Positions 14,016 through 14,211 of a stretch of 14,211 nt of DNA are shown here, in pieces; within the stretch, counting starts at the first letter, position 1; each line of letters starts with the position of its first letter. The DNA comes from Russula earlei (lineage: Eukaryota > Basidiomycota > Agaricomycetes > Russulales > Russulaceae). The notes under the pieces are model-generated. The model was not told the origin of the DNA. It worked only from the letters and a program-made list of their open reading frames with translations, and did no database searches. The stretch covers positions 1 through 14,211 of the forward strand of contig JAGFNK010001152.1 of NCBI GenBank assembly GCA_025769875.1, in the 5' to 3' direction. The translations under genes and the position numbers were made by a program.

Positions 14016-14025
14016 AGACTGTCCA
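14016..14025 (-). other. Self-complementary primer-binding site of the chromovirus
   Basis: Minus-strand TGGACAGTCT, two bases after the end of the 5' LTR. It is the perfect complement of AGACTGTCCA at the predicted RNA 5' end (4652..4643 in the 3' LTR). It begins with TGG, so a tRNA primer cannot be excluded on that basis alone. The match to the transcript start and its conservation in a related LTR favour self-priming. Confidence 0.65.
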
Positions 14026-14027
14026 GA

Positions 14028-14211
14028 TGTCAAGACACGTACTGCTGATCACTAAGGACTCAGGAGCAGGTGGGCAAGGGTCGGAACAGATGATACGTGG
14101 CGAAGGCGGCATTGAACAGGAGGACGAGCCAAAACGACGAGGTGGGTACCAGATGGGGACTGGTAGTGTTGCAAGAGGCAGCGGCGAAGACTGGAGGCCA
14201 GTGCAGCGAGG
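14028..14211 (-). repeat. 5' LTR of the chromovirus, U5 end only
   Basis: First 184 nt (plus-strand order) of the 5' LTR, cut by the window edge. It matches 4357..4540 at roughly 95%, with differences such as atacac/atacgt and gcgttg/gcattg and a few 1-nt indels. It carries one minus-strand ATG (14112) absent from the 3' LTR copy, created by a change at a CpG. Confidence 0.9.

Larger units (their letters stand above)
4357..14211 (-). mobile_element. Ty3/gypsy chromovirus, minus strand, 5' LTR cut by window edge
   Basis: Complete 3' LTR (4357..5185), polypurine tract, integrase with chromodomain, RNase H, RT, protease, gag with zinc knuckle, a long pre-gag frame, primer site and the first 184 nt of the 5' LTR (14028..14211). 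Domain order PR-RT-RH-IN defines Ty3/gypsy (Metaviridae) and the C-terminal chromodomain makes it a chromovirus. If both LTRs are similar in length, the full element is about 10.5 kb including an 882-bp solo LTR insertion, so about 9.6 kb originally. It sits inside the gag-like ORF of the plus-strand element. Visible LTR parts are about 95% identical with several small indels, so it is not brand new. Pol and the pre-gag frame carry stops and frameshifts, so this copy is inactive unless some indels are sequence errors. Confidence 0.9.

Noticed and set aside
13660..14112. 150-codon minus-strand ORF starting inside the 5' LTR
   Set aside because: Its ATG exists only in this LTR copy, and Pro/Ser/His-rich content over C-rich DNA is open in all frames. 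The joined pre-gag frames give better protein-like sequence.
1..14211. CRISPR arrays, tRNA, rRNA or riboswitches
   Set aside because: No regularly spaced repeats, cloverleaf or conserved rRNA segments were seen on either strand, and the sequence is of eukaryotic transposon type.

Overview
The window looks like a repeat-rich stretch of a filamentous fungus, most likely a basidiomycete (inference). The evidence is a chromodomain Ty3/gypsy retrotransposon, other LTR elements, a hAT-like DNA element, CpG-type decay of repeats, and one short ORF with strongly C/G-ending codons and a pyrimidine-rich leader, as in basidiomycete host genes. No complete single-copy gene and no RNA gene was recognised.

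Layout. 42..1281 is a non-autonomous hAT-like element with 8-bp target duplications, GC-rich subterminal repeats and a host-like ORF (370..696) inside. 1290..1932 is CpG-poor and holds no recognised gene. 1933..2582 (minus) is the broken 3' end of a transposon-associated gene with a SAP-like domain. It is interrupted at 2583 by an LTR remnant (minus, 2583 to about 2999). Next comes the 5' end of a plus-strand LTR element: LTR to 3494, primer site 3495..3506, damaged gag-like ORF 3565..4356. That ORF is cut at 4356/4357 by a minus-strand Ty3/gypsy chromovirus that fills the rest of the window. Read 5' to 3' on the minus strand it has: a partial 5' LTR (14211..14028), a primer site, a long unrecognised pre-gag reading frame (about 13996..11550), gag (11545..10037), protease, RT, RNase H, integrase and chromodomain (about 10097..5433), a small ORF, a polypurine tract (5199..5186) and the 3' LTR (5185..4357). 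Its RT/RNase H junction is split by an 882-bp solo LTR of another family (7374..8255) with 5-bp target duplications. The insertions therefore form a nested stack.

How the parts work together. Both retroelements whose LTR/leader junction is visible carry a primer-binding site that is a perfect complement of the predicted 5' end of their own transcript, 32-34 nt after the TATA box. This points to Tf1/sushi-type self-priming rather than tRNA priming. The chromovirus also has about 2.4 kb of protein-like sequence between primer site and gag, with a strand-specific absence of ATG over about 860 nt. In-frame stops are mostly CGA to TGA changes, while frameshifts cluster in short homopolymers; these look like two different processes (methyl-CpG decay, and either indels or sequencing error).
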